DNA of 64,000 nucleotides from Planctomycetota bacterium (GCA_014381825.1 JACNKX010000039.1:1-64000); one strand, 5' to 3'. Shown: positions 26,209 to 35,481, counted from the first letter of the stretch. Made by a program: numbers and translations. The notes: a model not told the origin generated them from the sequence alone.

Positions 26209-27876
26209 ATGGCCTTTCTCACCGCGAATAACGGCCCGCAAGCCGGTCGGCGATATGAACTTGATCGCCCCGAATCGGTCCTTGGTCGGCATCCGGAATG
26301 CGACGTGGTGATCGATGTCGGCGCGGTCAGCCGTTACCACTGCAAAGTAATCACCGATGGCGACACGTGTTCCGTTGAAGACTTGAACAGCCGGAATGGA
26401 ACATTTCTGAACGAGGAAGTAATTGAGGGCCGCACGCAGCTAGAGCATGGCAATCTTGTTCGTGTTTGCGACGTCGTCTTCACCTTTCATGATCGCGATC
26501 AGCCCCCCGCCTCTTCTTCGGACGATTCAAGTTTTCGGGCGGTCATGGTCGACGACGATTCCTCGGACTCGGGTGGATCGACGATCATGTCGAAACTGGA
26601 CGTGCGTTCGAGCATCAATGGTCCGATGCTTGCCGCCAGTGCCGAAGCCAAGCTGAGCGCTTTGATCGAGATCACGCGAAGCCTGAGTAATACACTTTCG
26701 CTTGACAAGGTCCTACCGGAAGTACTGGACAGCCTGTTCCGAATTTTTGTACAGGCAGATCGCGGCTTTGTCGGGATGCTTGACGACAACGGTGTACTCG
26801 TTCCACGCTGGACGAAACTTCGACGAGACGACAGTGACGATACGATTCGCGTCAGTCGAACCATCGCAACAGCGGTGATGGAGACAAAGGAAGCGATCCT
26901 GTCCGCGGATGCCGCCAGTGACGCACGGTTCGAGATGAGCCAGAGCATCGCGGACTTCCGAATTCGTTCAATGATGTGCGCGCCGCTGGTCGATAGCGAC
27001 CAAAACGCGTTTGGCATCTTGCAGATCGATACCCTCGACCAGCGACAGCGTTTTCGTGAAGACGATCTTGAGTTGCTGATAAGTACGGCGGCCCAAGCCG
27101 CGATCGCAATCAACAACGCGCGACTGCACGAAGAGTCGCTGAAGCAGCGAGGCGTCGAACGCGATCTTGAATTAGCGCGCGAAGTCCAACAAGGGTTCTT
27201 GCCGCAAGAAGCACCCGACGTGCCAGACTACACATTCTATAGTTACTATCGCGCGGCGAATCATATCGGCGGTGATTACTACGATTATGTTCCGCTGCCC
27301 AACGGAAAGCTCGCAGTAATCATGGCGGATGTCGTCGGGCATGGCGTCGCGGCCGCAATGCTAATGGCGAAGCTCTCGGCTGAAGCTCGCTACTGCCTTG
27401 CAAGCGAAGCGGAGCCAGCGGTCGCCGTGACGAAACTGAATTCCCGCTTGTGCCAATTGAACTTGAACCGGTTCGTCACCTTTATTTTGGTCATCATCGA
27501 TTCCGAGACACATGAAGCAACCATCGTCAACGCCGGACACATGGCCCCGATATTCCGGCGCGCGGACGGTAGCATCGAAGAGCCTGGAGACGACGAAGCT
27601 GGCATTCCGCTCGGAATTATGGATGGTGTTGAATACAAGCAAGCTTCTGTAACGCTCGAATCAGGTGAGTCGCTGACGCTGTACACCGATGGCCTGGACG
27701 AAGCGGTAAACGCATCGGGCGAGCAATACACGATCGAACGGATGCGTGAGGGCGTGAAAGCTGCCGATGGCACACCGAAGGGAACGGGCGAGGCGATAGT
27801 CACCGACGTCCGCGCTCATATCACGGGCTGCCTGCAAGATGACGACATGTGCCTTGTCGTGTTACGCCGCGACTAG
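26209..27876 (+). CDS. FHA-GAF-SpoIIE (PP2C-type) Ser/Thr phosphatase
   Basis: 555 residues in three domains. FHA at about 1-95, with GRHPECDVVIDVGAVSRYHC and LNSRNGTFLNEE, binding phosphothreonine peptides. GAF at about 150-300 (KLSALIEITRSLSNTLSLDKVL start). A short helix (about 305-330, ERDLELAREVQQGFLPQ, the usual SpoIIE linker). SpoIIE/PP2C at about 335-553 with GGDYYDYVPLPNGKLAVIMADVVGHG and TLYTDGLDEAVN containing metal-binding Asp. This layout senses signals and dephosphorylates regulators, such as anti-sigma antagonists, in the cytoplasm. No partner genes (anti-sigma factor or STAS) lie beside it. Confidence 0.93.
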   Translation: MAFLTANNGPQAGRRYELDRPESVLGRHPECDVVIDVGAVSRYHCKVITDGDTCSVEDLNSRNGTFLNEEVIEGRTQLEHGNLVRVCDVVFTFHDRDQPPASSSDDSSFRAVMVDDDSSDSGGSTIMSKLDVRSSINGPMLAASAEAKLSALIEITRSLSNTLSLDKVLPEVLDSLFRIFVQADRGFVGMLDDNGVLVPRWTKLRRDDSDDTIRVSRTIATAVMETKEAILSADAASDARFEMSQSIADFRIRSMMCAPLVDSDQNAFGILQIDTLDQRQRFREDDLELLISTAAQAAIAINNARLHEESLKQRGVERDLELAREVQQGFLPQEAPDVPDYTFYSYYRAANHIGGDYYDYVPLPNGKLAVIMADVVGHGVAAAMLMAKLSAEARYCLASEAEPAVAVTKLNSRLCQLNLNRFVTFILVIIDSETHEATIVNAGHMAPIFRRADGSIEEPGDDEAGIPLGIMDGVEYKQASVTLESGESLTLYTDGLDEAVNASGEQYTIERMREGVKAADGTPKGTGEAIVTDVRAHITGCLQDDDMCLVVLRRD

Positions 27877-28093
27877 GCGATTGTCGAAGCGGATGCCGCC
27901 GGTCATTCGAACGTGGGCCGACAGAGCGCGGGACCTTCAGCTATTCGGCCATGCGAATCTTGGTCCAAGTTTAGCCAAGACTTCGCGAGCAAATCATATT
28001 CCCGAGCACAAGACTCCGATTCCGCGTCCGAATACTATCCAACCACGGATGCTCTCCCGTAGCCGTCTGCACACTCAAAACGGATAGACCGCG

Positions 28094-28630
28094 ATGACCA
28101 CCGCCACGGAAGACCACGCACGCATGACATTTGATGCGACATCCATCCAGCGCCCAGACACGTCGCTGGCTCGCTACTATGGGCTCGTTTCGCTATTGAG
28201 CGGACCGTTCTTTCCGATTGCATTTCTTCCTTTTTACTTCAAGTACATAACACTGCGTTACAAATTCGACGAAAGTGGTGTCTCGATGAGTTGGGGGATC
28301 TTGTTTAGACGCGAAATCCAACTGACGTACCGACGAATTCAAGACATTCACCTAACGCGAAACATTGTGCAGCGTTGGATGGGACTCGCCACGGTCGCGA
28401 TTCAAACGGCTTCTGGTAGCGCCGGCCCGGAGATGAGCATCGAAGGCGTCCTGCAGGCGAACGAGTTGCGTGACTACTTATATCGACAGATGCGTGGCGC
28501 GAGAGGCGAGACGGAAGCAACGTCGGATGATTCCACGCAAAGCGAAAGCTCCGATGAACCTCTCGCTCTGCTACGAGAGATTCGTGATCTGCTTAAAGAC
28601 AATTCGTCGTCGGAAGGGAGGCCGTCATGA
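28094..28630 (+). CDS. PH-domain (bPH2/YdbS-like) membrane protein 1
   Basis: 178 residues. One or two hydrophobic helices near the start (LVSLLSGPFFPIAFLPFYF), then a bPH2 domain at about 50-130 with LTYRRIQDIHLTRNIVQRWMGLATVAIQTASG, matching the R-I-Q-D-I/V-x-V-x-Q/N-N-I/x-x-R-x-F/W-G-x-x-x-V-x-I-Q-T pattern. The C-terminal 40 residues are acidic and end in LALLREIRDLLKDNSS, a helix also present in the next protein. It overlaps the next gene by ATGA, so the two are a pair; function in membrane protein or stress regulation is unknown. Confidence 0.82.
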   Translation: MTTATEDHARMTFDATSIQRPDTSLARYYGLVSLLSGPFFPIAFLPFYFKYITLRYKFDESGVSMSWGILFRREIQLTYRRIQDIHLTRNIVQRWMGLATVAIQTASGSAGPEMSIEGVLQANELRDYLYRQMRGARGETEATSDDSTQSESSDEPLALLREIRDLLKDNSSSEGRPS

Positions 28631-29355
28631 GTCAACAAGTAGAGCAAGTTTCAAAGTGGATCTATGGCGGATTGTGGGGAGTAATGACTGGTTGGTTTCG
28701 AGTGCCGGCTCAGCCCCCCGCCCTGCCCTCTTCGGCGAGCGAGTCGATTGAATCGTTCAAACCAGCGATCGGCTTTCTAAAGTACATGAAGTTTCAATTC
28801 TGGGTTTGGCTGTTCCTGATTGATTTGACGATCTTGATCGTCGAGCTTATCATCTTCGCCAACGAACCCGGCGTCGGCCTCGCGTTGCTGGTGCCAGCAG
28901 TATTCGTAGCAATCGCCCCTGACATCGTCGTCTATTTGGCAATGCATCTTCGATACGATACGACATGGTACGTTCTGTCGGATCGCAGCTTGCGAATTCG
29001 ACGCGGCATTTGGATTATCCACGAGACAACAATAACGTTCGAGAACATTCAAAATGTGACCGTGCGGCAAGGACCGCTGCAACGTTGGTTCGGAATCGCA
29101 GACGTGTCGATTGAAACCGCCGGAGGCGGAGGTCAACAGCAACAGGGCCAGGGAAATCCGTGGCAATCCTCACACTGCGGTTTGATCGAAGGTGTCGCCG
29201 ATGCTAACCGCATACGAGATCTCATCATGTCTCGTCTCGGAGAATCCCAATCAGCGGGCCTGGGCGACGAGGATGAAGCCAGTCGAAGCAAGAGTTGGTC
29301 GACGGAGCAGGTGGCAACACTTCGAGAGATTCGCGATTTAATTGCCGCAACTTGA
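28627..29355 (+). CDS. PH-domain (bPH2/YdbS-like) membrane protein 2
   Basis: 242 residues. A hydrophobic central stretch (about 55-100, two helices) precedes a bPH2 domain with ITFENIQNVTVRQGPLQRWFGIADVSIETAGG (about 137-168). The C-terminus ends VATLREIRDLIAAT, echoing the LALLREIRDLL end of the partner. Both probably arose by duplication and may form a heteromeric membrane complex, as YdbS/YdbT-type genes are commonly paired. Start overlaps the preceding gene by four bases. Confidence 0.83.
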   Translation: MSQQVEQVSKWIYGGLWGVMTGWFRVPAQPPALPSSASESIESFKPAIGFLKYMKFQFWVWLFLIDLTILIVELIIFANEPGVGLALLVPAVFVAIAPDIVVYLAMHLRYDTTWYVLSDRSLRIRRGIWIIHETTITFENIQNVTVRQGPLQRWFGIADVSIETAGGGGQQQQGQGNPWQSSHCGLIEGVADANRIRDLIMSRLGESQSAGLGDEDEASRSKSWSTEQVATLREIRDLIAAT

Positions 29356-29568
29356 CCGAGTGAACGGGATAGGTCAGATCCCGATCATCTTCCATCGGTG
29401 ATGAAAAGATGCGATCGACGGCACGATGCACGTACACCATAAGACCGCCAGCCAGGCGAGCGAAATCAAGCGGCGATATCGGTTCCATGAACTTCTACCT
29501 TGTCGAGCGAACAGTTCGTCTCTGCAAACATAGGTCACGAATGTTTTAATGCTGTAAACGGGTGGGCC

Positions 29569-29596
29569 TTGCAAAATCTCAAACACGGTCCATAAT
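29569..29596 (+). promoter_or_regulatory. candidate promoter of the aromatic leader and DAHP synthase
   Basis: TTGCAA (29569-29574) and CATAAT (29591-29596) are separated by 16 bases. They lie about 20 bases before the leader peptide ATG. This places transcription start close to the leader, as in attenuator operons. Confidence 0.5.
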
Positions 29597-29615
29597 ACGA
29601 CCTGAGGATAAATCG

Positions 29616-29690
29616 ATGGCAAACCTACATTTCTACTTCTTCTGGTTTTTGTTTAGCCCTACGGTTCGACGGGCCGGAGGAGGTTTGTAG
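29616..29690 (+). CDS. aromatic leader peptide of a putative attenuator
   Basis: 24 codons beginning MANLHFYFFWFLFSP and ending at TAG 29688-29690. Within residues 5-13 there are five Phe, one Tyr and one Trp codons. GAGGA (29604-29608) sits seven bases before the ATG. The reading frame lies between a promoter and the terminator at 29717-29752 and the next gene on this strand is DAHP synthase, the first aromatic pathway enzyme. This is the design of ribosome-mediated attenuators such as pheL/trpL: scarce charged Phe, Tyr or Trp tRNA would stall a ribosome here. The antiterminator pairing has not been resolved by eye. Confidence 0.75.
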   Translation: MANLHFYFFWFLFSPTVRRAGGGL

Positions 29691-29716
29691 CCTCGATCCT
29701 TATCCAAGGAAATCCA

Positions 29717-29752
29717 AAGCCCTGAGGACCAAGTGTTCCTCAGGGCTTTTTT
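29717..29752 (+). terminator. intrinsic terminator (attenuator) upstream of DAHP synthase
   Basis: AAGCCCTGAGGA (29717-29728) pairs perfectly with TCCTCAGGGCTT (29737-29748) over 12 bp with an 8-base loop, and the T-run extends to 29752 (six T in a row, 29747-29752). It lies 225 bases before the DAHP synthase ATG rather than after a gene, so it is likely to control readthrough into that gene. Confidence 0.85.
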
Positions 29753-29976
29753 CGTTGGTGCGAGTCGTTGTCACCAAGGAATCGTTGTGACTAAGCCTGA
29801 GTGAACTGCCGTTCTCTTAGTGCAAGCTCACCTCAATTCAACAGGAGCCGACGATGATATCAGCGGTATCAAATGCATCTACAAATCAACTTAGCGAACG
29901 AATCCGAGCGACCGGCAACCGCTCGCCAGCCCGTCTCACCAACACTACATTACCCCACAACAAGGAGACCTTCTCG

Positions 29977-30993
29977 ATGATCGTTGTCATGCAAAGAGGT
30001 GCCACGCAAGACCAAGTCGACCATATGGTCGAACGAGTCGAAGCGTTGGGACTCAAGTCGCATATTATCGTTGGCACTGAGCGAACCGTCATCGCCGCGA
30101 TCGGTGAGAAACGTGAGCAAATGAAGGAGTCACTAGAAAGCGGCTCGGGCGTCGCGGAAGTTCTGCCGATTCTTGCTCCCTATAAAGTCGCCAGCCGCGA
30201 ACTCAAGGCTGAACCAACCGAAGTCGTGGCCGGCAGCCTGCGGGTCGGTGGCGGTTCGCTTGGGATCATTGCTGGACCGTGCTCGGTCGAAAGCGAAGAA
30301 CAGTTGATCTCGACGGCAAGGGCTGTCAAAGCCGCTGGTGCGACAGCCTTGCGTGGTGGTGCTTTCAAACCGCGGACGAGCCCGTACAGCTTCCAGGGTA
30401 TGAAAGAAGAAGGCTTGAAGCTGCTCGCGCTGGCTCGCGAGGAAACCGGCTTGGCAGTTGTCACCGAAGTGATGGCGTGCGAAGACGTCGAACTAGTTGG
30501 CAAGTACGCCGACGTGTTGCAGGTCGGTGCTCGCAACATGCAGAACTACCGATTACTTGAAGCCGTCGGCAAATCACCACGCGCGATTCTGCTGAAACGA
30601 GGTGCCAGCGCCACCATGGACGAATTGCTGCTCGCCGCAGAGTACATCCTAAACGAAGGCAATCCGAATGTGATGTTGTGCGAACGAGGTATTCGCACGT
30701 TCGAGAGTCACACGCGTTTCACCTTGCCCGTAGCGACCGTGCCCTACCTGCAACGTAAGACTCACTTACCCGTAGTCATCGATCCTAGCCATGGGACGGG
30801 CCACACCTACCTCGTTCCAGCGGTGGCAGCCGCAGGAATCGCTGCCGGTGCCGACGGCATCATCGTAGAAGTTCATCCCGACCCAGAACAAGCGATGAGC
30901 GACGGTTATCAATCCATGAACTTTGCCCAGTTCGAAGAGATGATGATCAAATGTCGTCGCATCGCCGAAGCAGTCGATAAGGTGATCCAGTAA
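29977..30993 (+). CDS. aroF: 3-deoxy-7-phosphoheptulonate (DAHP) synthase, class I beta with N-terminal FL domain
   Basis: 338 residues from the ATG at 29977, preceded by AAGGAG; an in-frame ATG at 29854 with AGGAG could add 41 residues, but family proteins begin MIVVMQ. The ferredoxin-like regulatory domain covers about residues 1-70 ([22 protein letters not shown]). The catalytic TIM barrel follows, with [54 protein letters not shown] and DPSHGTGHT. It condenses PEP and erythrose-4-phosphate in the cytoplasm as first step to Phe, Tyr and Trp. It sits downstream of the aromatic attenuator. Confidence 0.95.
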   Translation: MIVVMQRGATQDQVDHMVERVEALGLKSHIIVGTERTVIAAIGEKREQMKESLESGSGVAEVLPILAPYKVASRELKAEPTEVVAGSLRVGGGSLGIIAGPCSVESEEQLISTARAVKAAGATALRGGAFKPRTSPYSFQGMKEEGLKLLALAREETGLAVVTEVMACEDVELVGKYADVLQVGARNMQNYRLLEAVGKSPRAILLKRGASATMDELLLAAEYILNEGNPNVMLCERGIRTFESHTRFTLPVATVPYLQRKTHLPVVIDPSHGTGHTYLVPAVAAAGIAAGADGIIVEVHPDPEQAMSDGYQSMNFAQFEEMMIKCRRIAEAVDKVIQ

Positions 30994-32016
30994 CTACTGC
31001 GCTGCTGACCTAGTCCCACGTGGCGAGCCGCCGATCGGTGTTCCTTCGGGCATGGGGCGGCTTGCCGTGAGATATCCACGGCTGAACAATTCCTGCTTTA
31101 GCTGGCGGAACTCGTTGAAGCTATTCGGGTAAGTCCAAATTGTGATCGTGGTTTTGTCGGGATTGTTCGACGCCAATACCGAATGCAGCTTGCTCCCTTC
31201 GAGAAATCCGTCGGCGACCGGTTCGCCGAGCGTATCGTCGACCGGCAGCAGAACGAAGTTGTCGAGTTCGACCCGTTGCTGAATCGCGGTACCAACGCGC
31301 GTCGTGACCGTTTGTTGAGTTCGTTTCAATTGATACCGCATTAGGAAGCCGCCGATTGGCCCGATCGTTTCGGTGATCTGCGATTCGTTCTTCAAACGCC
31401 ACATCTTTTGACGGGCTTCGTCTTGCAGCTTTCCGACCAACTTATCCCAGGGCACGTAGGTGATCTTTCCGTCCGAGAGCTGAAAATGAATCTCTTTGCC
31501 AAATACGGTCTTCGCCATCGGCGTCGGCAAATGCTCGATGATCGATGTCTTGGGGATCGAACCCTCCGCAACTTGTACACTTGATTCAAGGCCGCTCAAC
31601 TCCGCACGCGCGGCCATAAGCTCGCGCTGAGCGTCAAATTCTCGTTGCTTCTCGCTGTCCAGTTCGCCTCGCTTCGCGGCCAACACCTCCTCCGCGGTTG
31701 CAAGAAGAAGTTGATACTTATCACGTTCTTTCCGGCGATACTCGACCTCAAAGTCCTCTTGATTGATCTTGGACGTCAATTGTTGGATGTCTTGTTCCAC
31801 GGCGCGCGCTATGTTTCTCGCCGACACGACCTCTACCTCTGCTTGAGCGGTCGCTTCTTCCTTGGCTGCGATTGGTGCTGCTTCGAGCATCGCGTCCTTG
31901 GCACGTACGCCGATGACCATCACCAAGATGATTAGAATGCCGACGAGATTGGCGACGATGTCCAGAAATGAATCCTGGCCTGGTGCCTCAACGGATTGCG
32001 ATTTTCGACGTCTCAC
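30994..32016 (-). CDS. single-pass membrane protein with coiled coil, third gene of ExbB-type operon
   Basis: 340 residues. A single membrane helix near the start (SFLDIVANLVGILIILVMVIGVRA, about residues 16-39) followed by a long coiled coil (about 50-155) and a soluble C-terminal region with a predicted mixed fold. The short cytoplasmic N-terminus and single helix recall MotB/ExbD/TolR, and the Asp in FLDIVANLVG occupies a position like the proton-relay Asp of that family. Its start overlaps the upstream gene (ATGA). It is convergent with aroF and ends one base after it. Exact family not recognised. Confidence 0.7.
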   Translation of the reverse strand: MRRRKSQSVEAPGQDSFLDIVANLVGILIILVMVIGVRAKDAMLEAAPIAAKEEATAQAEVEVVSARNIARAVEQDIQQLTSKINQEDFEVEYRRKERDKYQLLLATAEEVLAAKRGELDSEKQREFDAQRELMAARAELSGLESSVQVAEGSIPKTSIIEHLPTPMAKTVFGKEIHFQLSDGKITYVPWDKLVGKLQDEARQKMWRLKNESQITETIGPIGGFLMRYQLKRTQQTVTTRVGTAIQQRVELDNFVLLPVDDTLGEPVADGFLEGSKLHSVLASNNPDKTTITIWTYPNSFNEFRQLKQELFSRGYLTASRPMPEGTPIGGSPRGTRSAAQ

Positions 32017-33665
32017 TGAGCTTGCCTCTGTACTTGAATTCCGCTTCCAGACAGTAACGATCGCAATTCAACGAAGCGAGATTCGGCGCCTGGATAGACA
32101 TAGACTTCGAGAACGGGTTGCCAGTAGCCGCCTGATGGAGCCGCATCCCATCGCTCAACTTGCTCCCAGAGCAACGTCACGAATTCGTCGACCGAACGAG
32201 AGAGCGGATCGGTCGCCATAACTTCGACAGCTGGTCGGCTATCGGAAGGACGCGGAAGAATCGCGAGACGATCAAACTTGCATACGACTCTGACCGGAAT
32301 CTGATAACCTGTCGCGCCGGCGGACGCTTTCGGGACGCCCCAGTTCGCCCCTCGCTTGCCTCGCGAAGAGGACACACCGCCAGGGCGGCCATCGGCACCA
32401 CCGCGAGCCATCGGCCCACCGGGACCGGAAGTGGCGGAATCGGCCGCCCCGCCCTGCCCTGTTTGTTGTTGGTTCGTTTGGCCCGCGTCCTCGTTTGCCG
32501 ACGAAGCTGCTTCTGATCCGCCATTTGCCTCGGTGTTCGCGTCGCTACCCGCGTCTTCTACGCGAAACGACGATTCACCGAATCCATTGCCCGCTTGATT
32601 GCTACCGCCTTCACCGGATTGGCCAAAGCCGCTGGCCGCTGCTCCGCTCGAACCCGAACCACCAATCGGCTGAAATCCGCCGCGCGTCGGCGTAGCAACA
32701 TAACCACCCGCCACGCTAGATTGCTCGTATTGATTGGGCATCGCCGCGATCAGAATCGCTTGGCGCTCGCGAGCTTGCTGGACAGTCCGTTCGAGCAATT
32801 CTTGCAATGCCGGATCGCGGTTGGGGTATTCCAACTGCATCTCCGCATCAATCAACTCATATCCGAACTCGTCATCCCATGCCTTCAAGGCTTCGCGAGC
32901 ATAGTTGTACGCGCGCGTGCCGTTGGGACGGACGATCAGCAACGGATACGGTTCTCCGTGAGTTGCTGTGCCGCCTTGCTTCGCCCAATGCTCACGAGTC
33001 GCCCGTAACGCGGCATCAAGCGGATTGCCAGGGCCTAGCGGACCTTCGAGATCGCCGCGACGAAGCACAACACCTTCCGGTTGAATGGCGATTCCCTGCT
33101 CAGTGCATTCGATATAAATCGGCCGGCGTTTCGTTCCGTTCACGCCTTCATAAGGCACGATCGCGAACGATTGAGTACGAGTCGCGGCCTCCTTGCGAGC
33201 CTCATCAAGTCGTCGACTTGCCGCGTCGATGGCGGATCGCAACTTCTGCAATTCCTCGCCCGCCTGTTCGCTACTCGCTGTCTTCTCGCTGCCGAGTTTC
33301 TGGAGTTCGTCGGCCTGGGCTTTGAGCTGCCTCCATTTCTCTTCCAACCGCCGGATATGATCCTCAAGGTGGCTCAGCTCAAGCCGCCGCTGCGACAGCT
33401 TCTTCGCCAACTCGGCCCGTTGTTCATCGAAGACCTCACGTTGCCATTCGTAGTCGTCGACCTGTAGCTGCTGCTCCTCAAGCGCTTCGTCGAGCGCTGA
33501 TTCGTTTCGAGCGCGATCTTCCGCAACACTCGTGGCGTAAACGCGAGCCTGCTGGACAACCAAGACCAACAATACGATCAGGGCTCCCATCGTACAGACC
33601 AAAACGGCCAAGAATGGGAACAGAGACGGCGTAACGGCTTGCTTACGAAATCGTCGCCGAGTCAT
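32013..33665 (-). CDS. single-pass membrane protein with coiled coil and Gly/Ser-rich linker, second gene of ExbB-type operon
   Basis: 550 residues. N-terminal SLFPFLAVLVCTMGALIVLLVLVVQQA (about residues 13-40) is the sole membrane helix, preceded by a basic cytoplasmic stretch. A coiled coil covers about 45-170. A middle globular part follows (about 170-320), then a low-complexity Gly/Ser/Gln/Asn/Ala linker (about 325-445) and a C-terminal globular part (about 455-550). The topology resembles ExbD/MotB partners of proton channels, with an enlarged periplasmic part. Overlaps both neighbours by ATGA, so co-translation of the trio is likely. No known domain is recognised. Confidence 0.7.
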   Translation of the reverse strand: MTRRRFRKQAVTPSLFPFLAVLVCTMGALIVLLVLVVQQARVYATSVAEDRARNESALDEALEEQQLQVDDYEWQREVFDEQRAELAKKLSQRRLELSHLEDHIRRLEEKWRQLKAQADELQKLGSEKTASSEQAGEELQKLRSAIDAASRRLDEARKEAATRTQSFAIVPYEGVNGTKRRPIYIECTEQGIAIQPEGVVLRRGDLEGPLGPGNPLDAALRATREHWAKQGGTATHGEPYPLLIVRPNGTRAYNYAREALKAWDDEFGYELIDAEMQLEYPNRDPALQELLERTVQQARERQAILIAAMPNQYEQSSVAGGYVATPTRGGFQPIGGSGSSGAAASGFGQSGEGGSNQAGNGFGESSFRVEDAGSDANTEANGGSEAASSANEDAGQTNQQQTGQGGAADSATSGPGGPMARGGADGRPGGVSSSRGKRGANWGVPKASAGATGYQIPVRVVCKFDRLAILPRPSDSRPAVEVMATDPLSRSVDEFVTLLWEQVERWDAAPSGGYWQPVLEVYVYPGAESRFVELRSLLSGSGIQVQRQAQ

Positions 33666-35002
33666 GCCGCGCGACCTTGGGCTGGAGTCTTCTTATCGAG
33701 TTCGACACGAGAGGCAGAGTCTGGCGTGTGGCCAAGTCGAGCATTCAACAAGTGGATCGCTGCCGAAAGGCTCATCACGGTGTCTTCAAAGTTCTTTGAA
33801 CCAGCCAACGAGTGGAGATTCTCGTTCAACGCCTTCTCAAGCGTGATCACTTCGCCAGTCGCTTTGACGACTTCGTTCATGATCCTCCCTTGACGCACCA
33901 TCTCCTCTTGTTGTCCTTGCAACTGACGAGCGCTCTGCGACAAGGCGGTCTGCCATTGTTCCCAGCGATTCGTGACTTGTTCATCAGCTTGCTCGCCAAG
34001 TTGTGCCAACCGGTCCGCGTGGCTTGCCAGCGAACTCTCTAACGATTCGGTTAGTGCTGTTCGCATCTGATCGCCGGACGATTCCAGCATGTCGCTCCAT
34101 TGGACGTTGGAAGCTTCGATCGTACGTTGCCACAAGTCGGTCTGTTTCTGTGCCAACAATTCAGTCGTCTTGGCAACAGCGACTGTCATCCGGTCGACTG
34201 CAACAAGATGCGGATCAGATCCGAAGCCACTCTCGTCGAAGCGATCCAACAACTCTTTGGCCGCAAGATTATCCACGGTCGCCAGTAAACCTGTCTCGAT
34301 TCGTTCGACGAGGAACTGGACAAACATCAAGACGATCGACAAAGTCAAGGCAACGGCTGTCGTATCGAATGCGACATACAACCCGCTCAACAGACCGTCC
34401 ATCGCAGTCTGGACCGAATTCGCGAGTTCCTCAGGATTGAGATCCCCCAAGGCTTTCGTGATGCCGACGACGGTTCCCAGAAAACCCAGCATCGGCGTCG
34501 CCCAAATGATGATCCGAACGAACGAGTAGCTCTCTTGTTGGCGAACACCATCCGAGTCGCTCAGATATTTAAGCTCTTCGTCGAGTCCGATAGCCGCATT
34601 CTTGCGCCGCACATACTCCAGGGCTTCTCGCAGTCGGTGGCCGAAGTACGACTCCTGCTGCGCTCGCGGAAGTGCCGCTAGGCTGTTCAGCATCTTGTCC
34701 GCTGCATCAGTCGGATCTTGATAGCGAGCAGACGAATCGAATGAGAATTTGCGAAGGCCTTGCTGCTGACCAACGACATCTCCAAGTTTCAGTAGCAACG
34801 CGGCGGCCCCGACCATAAACATGGTGACTTCCGCGAACGCAATCGGATGCGACGCGAAGTAGCGGTGCATCGGCGGAGTATCGAGTGGCCCTTCGAAGAT
34901 GAGGACATAGAACATGCTGGAAGCGGCCAGCCCAATCAGGAGCGGCCAAGCTAAACTGCCAATCATTTTCGAGATTGTATTTCGATCGCTGAGCCCAGAC
35001 AC
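33662..35002 (-). CDS. MotA/TolQ/ExbB proton channel family protein
   Basis: 446 residues. Two helices near the start (about residues 13-32 and 53-71), then a cytoplasmic stretch, and the diagnostic MotA/ExbB segment SFVRIIIWATPMLGFLGTVVGITKALGDL (in two pieces: IIWATPMLGFLGTVVGI and ALGDLNPEEL) with AFDTTAVALTLSIVLMFVQFLVERIE following. A long C-terminal coiled coil (about 275-415) extends into the cytoplasm. The channel would use proton flow to move its two single-pass partners encoded downstream. The trio resembles ZorA/ZorB only in that general layout; no Zorya effector genes are present. Confidence 0.85.
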   Translation of the reverse strand: MSGLSDRNTISKMIGSLAWPLLIGLAASSMFYVLIFEGPLDTPPMHRYFASHPIAFAEVTMFMVGAAALLLKLGDVVGQQQGLRKFSFDSSARYQDPTDAADKMLNSLAALPRAQQESYFGHRLREALEYVRRKNAAIGLDEELKYLSDSDGVRQQESYSFVRIIIWATPMLGFLGTVVGITKALGDLNPEELANSVQTAMDGLLSGLYVAFDTTAVALTLSIVLMFVQFLVERIETGLLATVDNLAAKELLDRFDESGFGSDPHLVAVDRMTVAVAKTTELLAQKQTDLWQRTIEASNVQWSDMLESSGDQMRTALTESLESSLASHADRLAQLGEQADEQVTNRWEQWQTALSQSARQLQGQQEEMVRQGRIMNEVVKATGEVITLEKALNENLHSLAGSKNFEDTVMSLSAAIHLLNARLGHTPDSASRVELDKKTPAQGRAA

Positions 35003-35313
35003 GGCGGTATTCCTTACGTGGCGTTCGAGGTGCTAGCTGGCGTTACCTGTTCGGCGCAAGCAGAACCGGACCTACTCAGCCTTACGATCGACACAATCGT
35101 CACAGTTTAATGAGCGTATGTCGGAAGAATCCGCACGATCGACAGCCCTCGCTCAACCGAGAAAGTTTGCCAAAGTTGGCAATGAAGTCGCGCCGATAGA
35201 AGCCTTCGTCGAGCAAGAGCGTGCGTATCGCACGAGTACACGTGAACATCCGAGAGACCTTGCTTACGGAGCGAGTTACTAGCTCCGTCCAATGCGTATC
35301 CCAGGGGGGACCG

Positions 35314-35348
35314 AGAGCCCGGATGAGTCCACTGGCCATCCGGGCTCT
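35314..35348 (+). terminator. hairpin, possible intrinsic terminator
   Basis: AGAGCCCGGATG (35314-35325) and CATCCGGGCTCT (35337-35348) form a perfect 12-bp stem with an 11-base loop. On the plus strand it is followed by ATTTGCTTCTT, only moderately T-rich. Confidence 0.45.
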
Positions 35349-35446
35349 ATTTGCTTCTTGGCACCGAGCGACAGCTTTTCCATAGCTCGAGGCATGACGA
35401 CATCATCCGCCCTGGCTGATCAAGTTTCGGGGTGGGCGCATAAAAC

Positions 35447-35481
35447 GAGGAACGCTTGGCGCGGCTCACCAAGCGTTCCTC
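35447..35481 (-). terminator. intrinsic terminator, probably for the RidA-MFS transcript
   Basis: GAGGAACGCTTGG (35447-35459) and CCAAGCGTTCCTC (35469-35481) pair perfectly over 13 bp with a 9-base loop. Read on the minus strand the stem is followed by GTTTTATG, a short T-run, so it suits termination of minus-strand transcripts arriving from the MFS gene. Confidence 0.6.

Noticed and set aside
29374-29622. Minus-strand frame of 82 residues opposite the attenuator region
   Set aside because: No ribosome site, no protein-like N-terminus, and it overlaps the promoter and leader on the other strand. The hydrophobic end is likely chance.
30994-35002. Zorya-like defence operon (MotA/MotB-like pair)
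   Set aside because: The channel gene is MotA/ExbB-like with a coiled-coil tail, but neither partner shows an OmpA-type domain and no ZorC, ZorD or ZorE type gene lies near. The trio recurs as a general planctomycete membrane machine.
35100-35339. Minus-strand frame of 79 residues in the hairpin-rich interval
   Set aside because: Low-complexity, no ribosome site, crosses the 12-bp hairpin at 35314.
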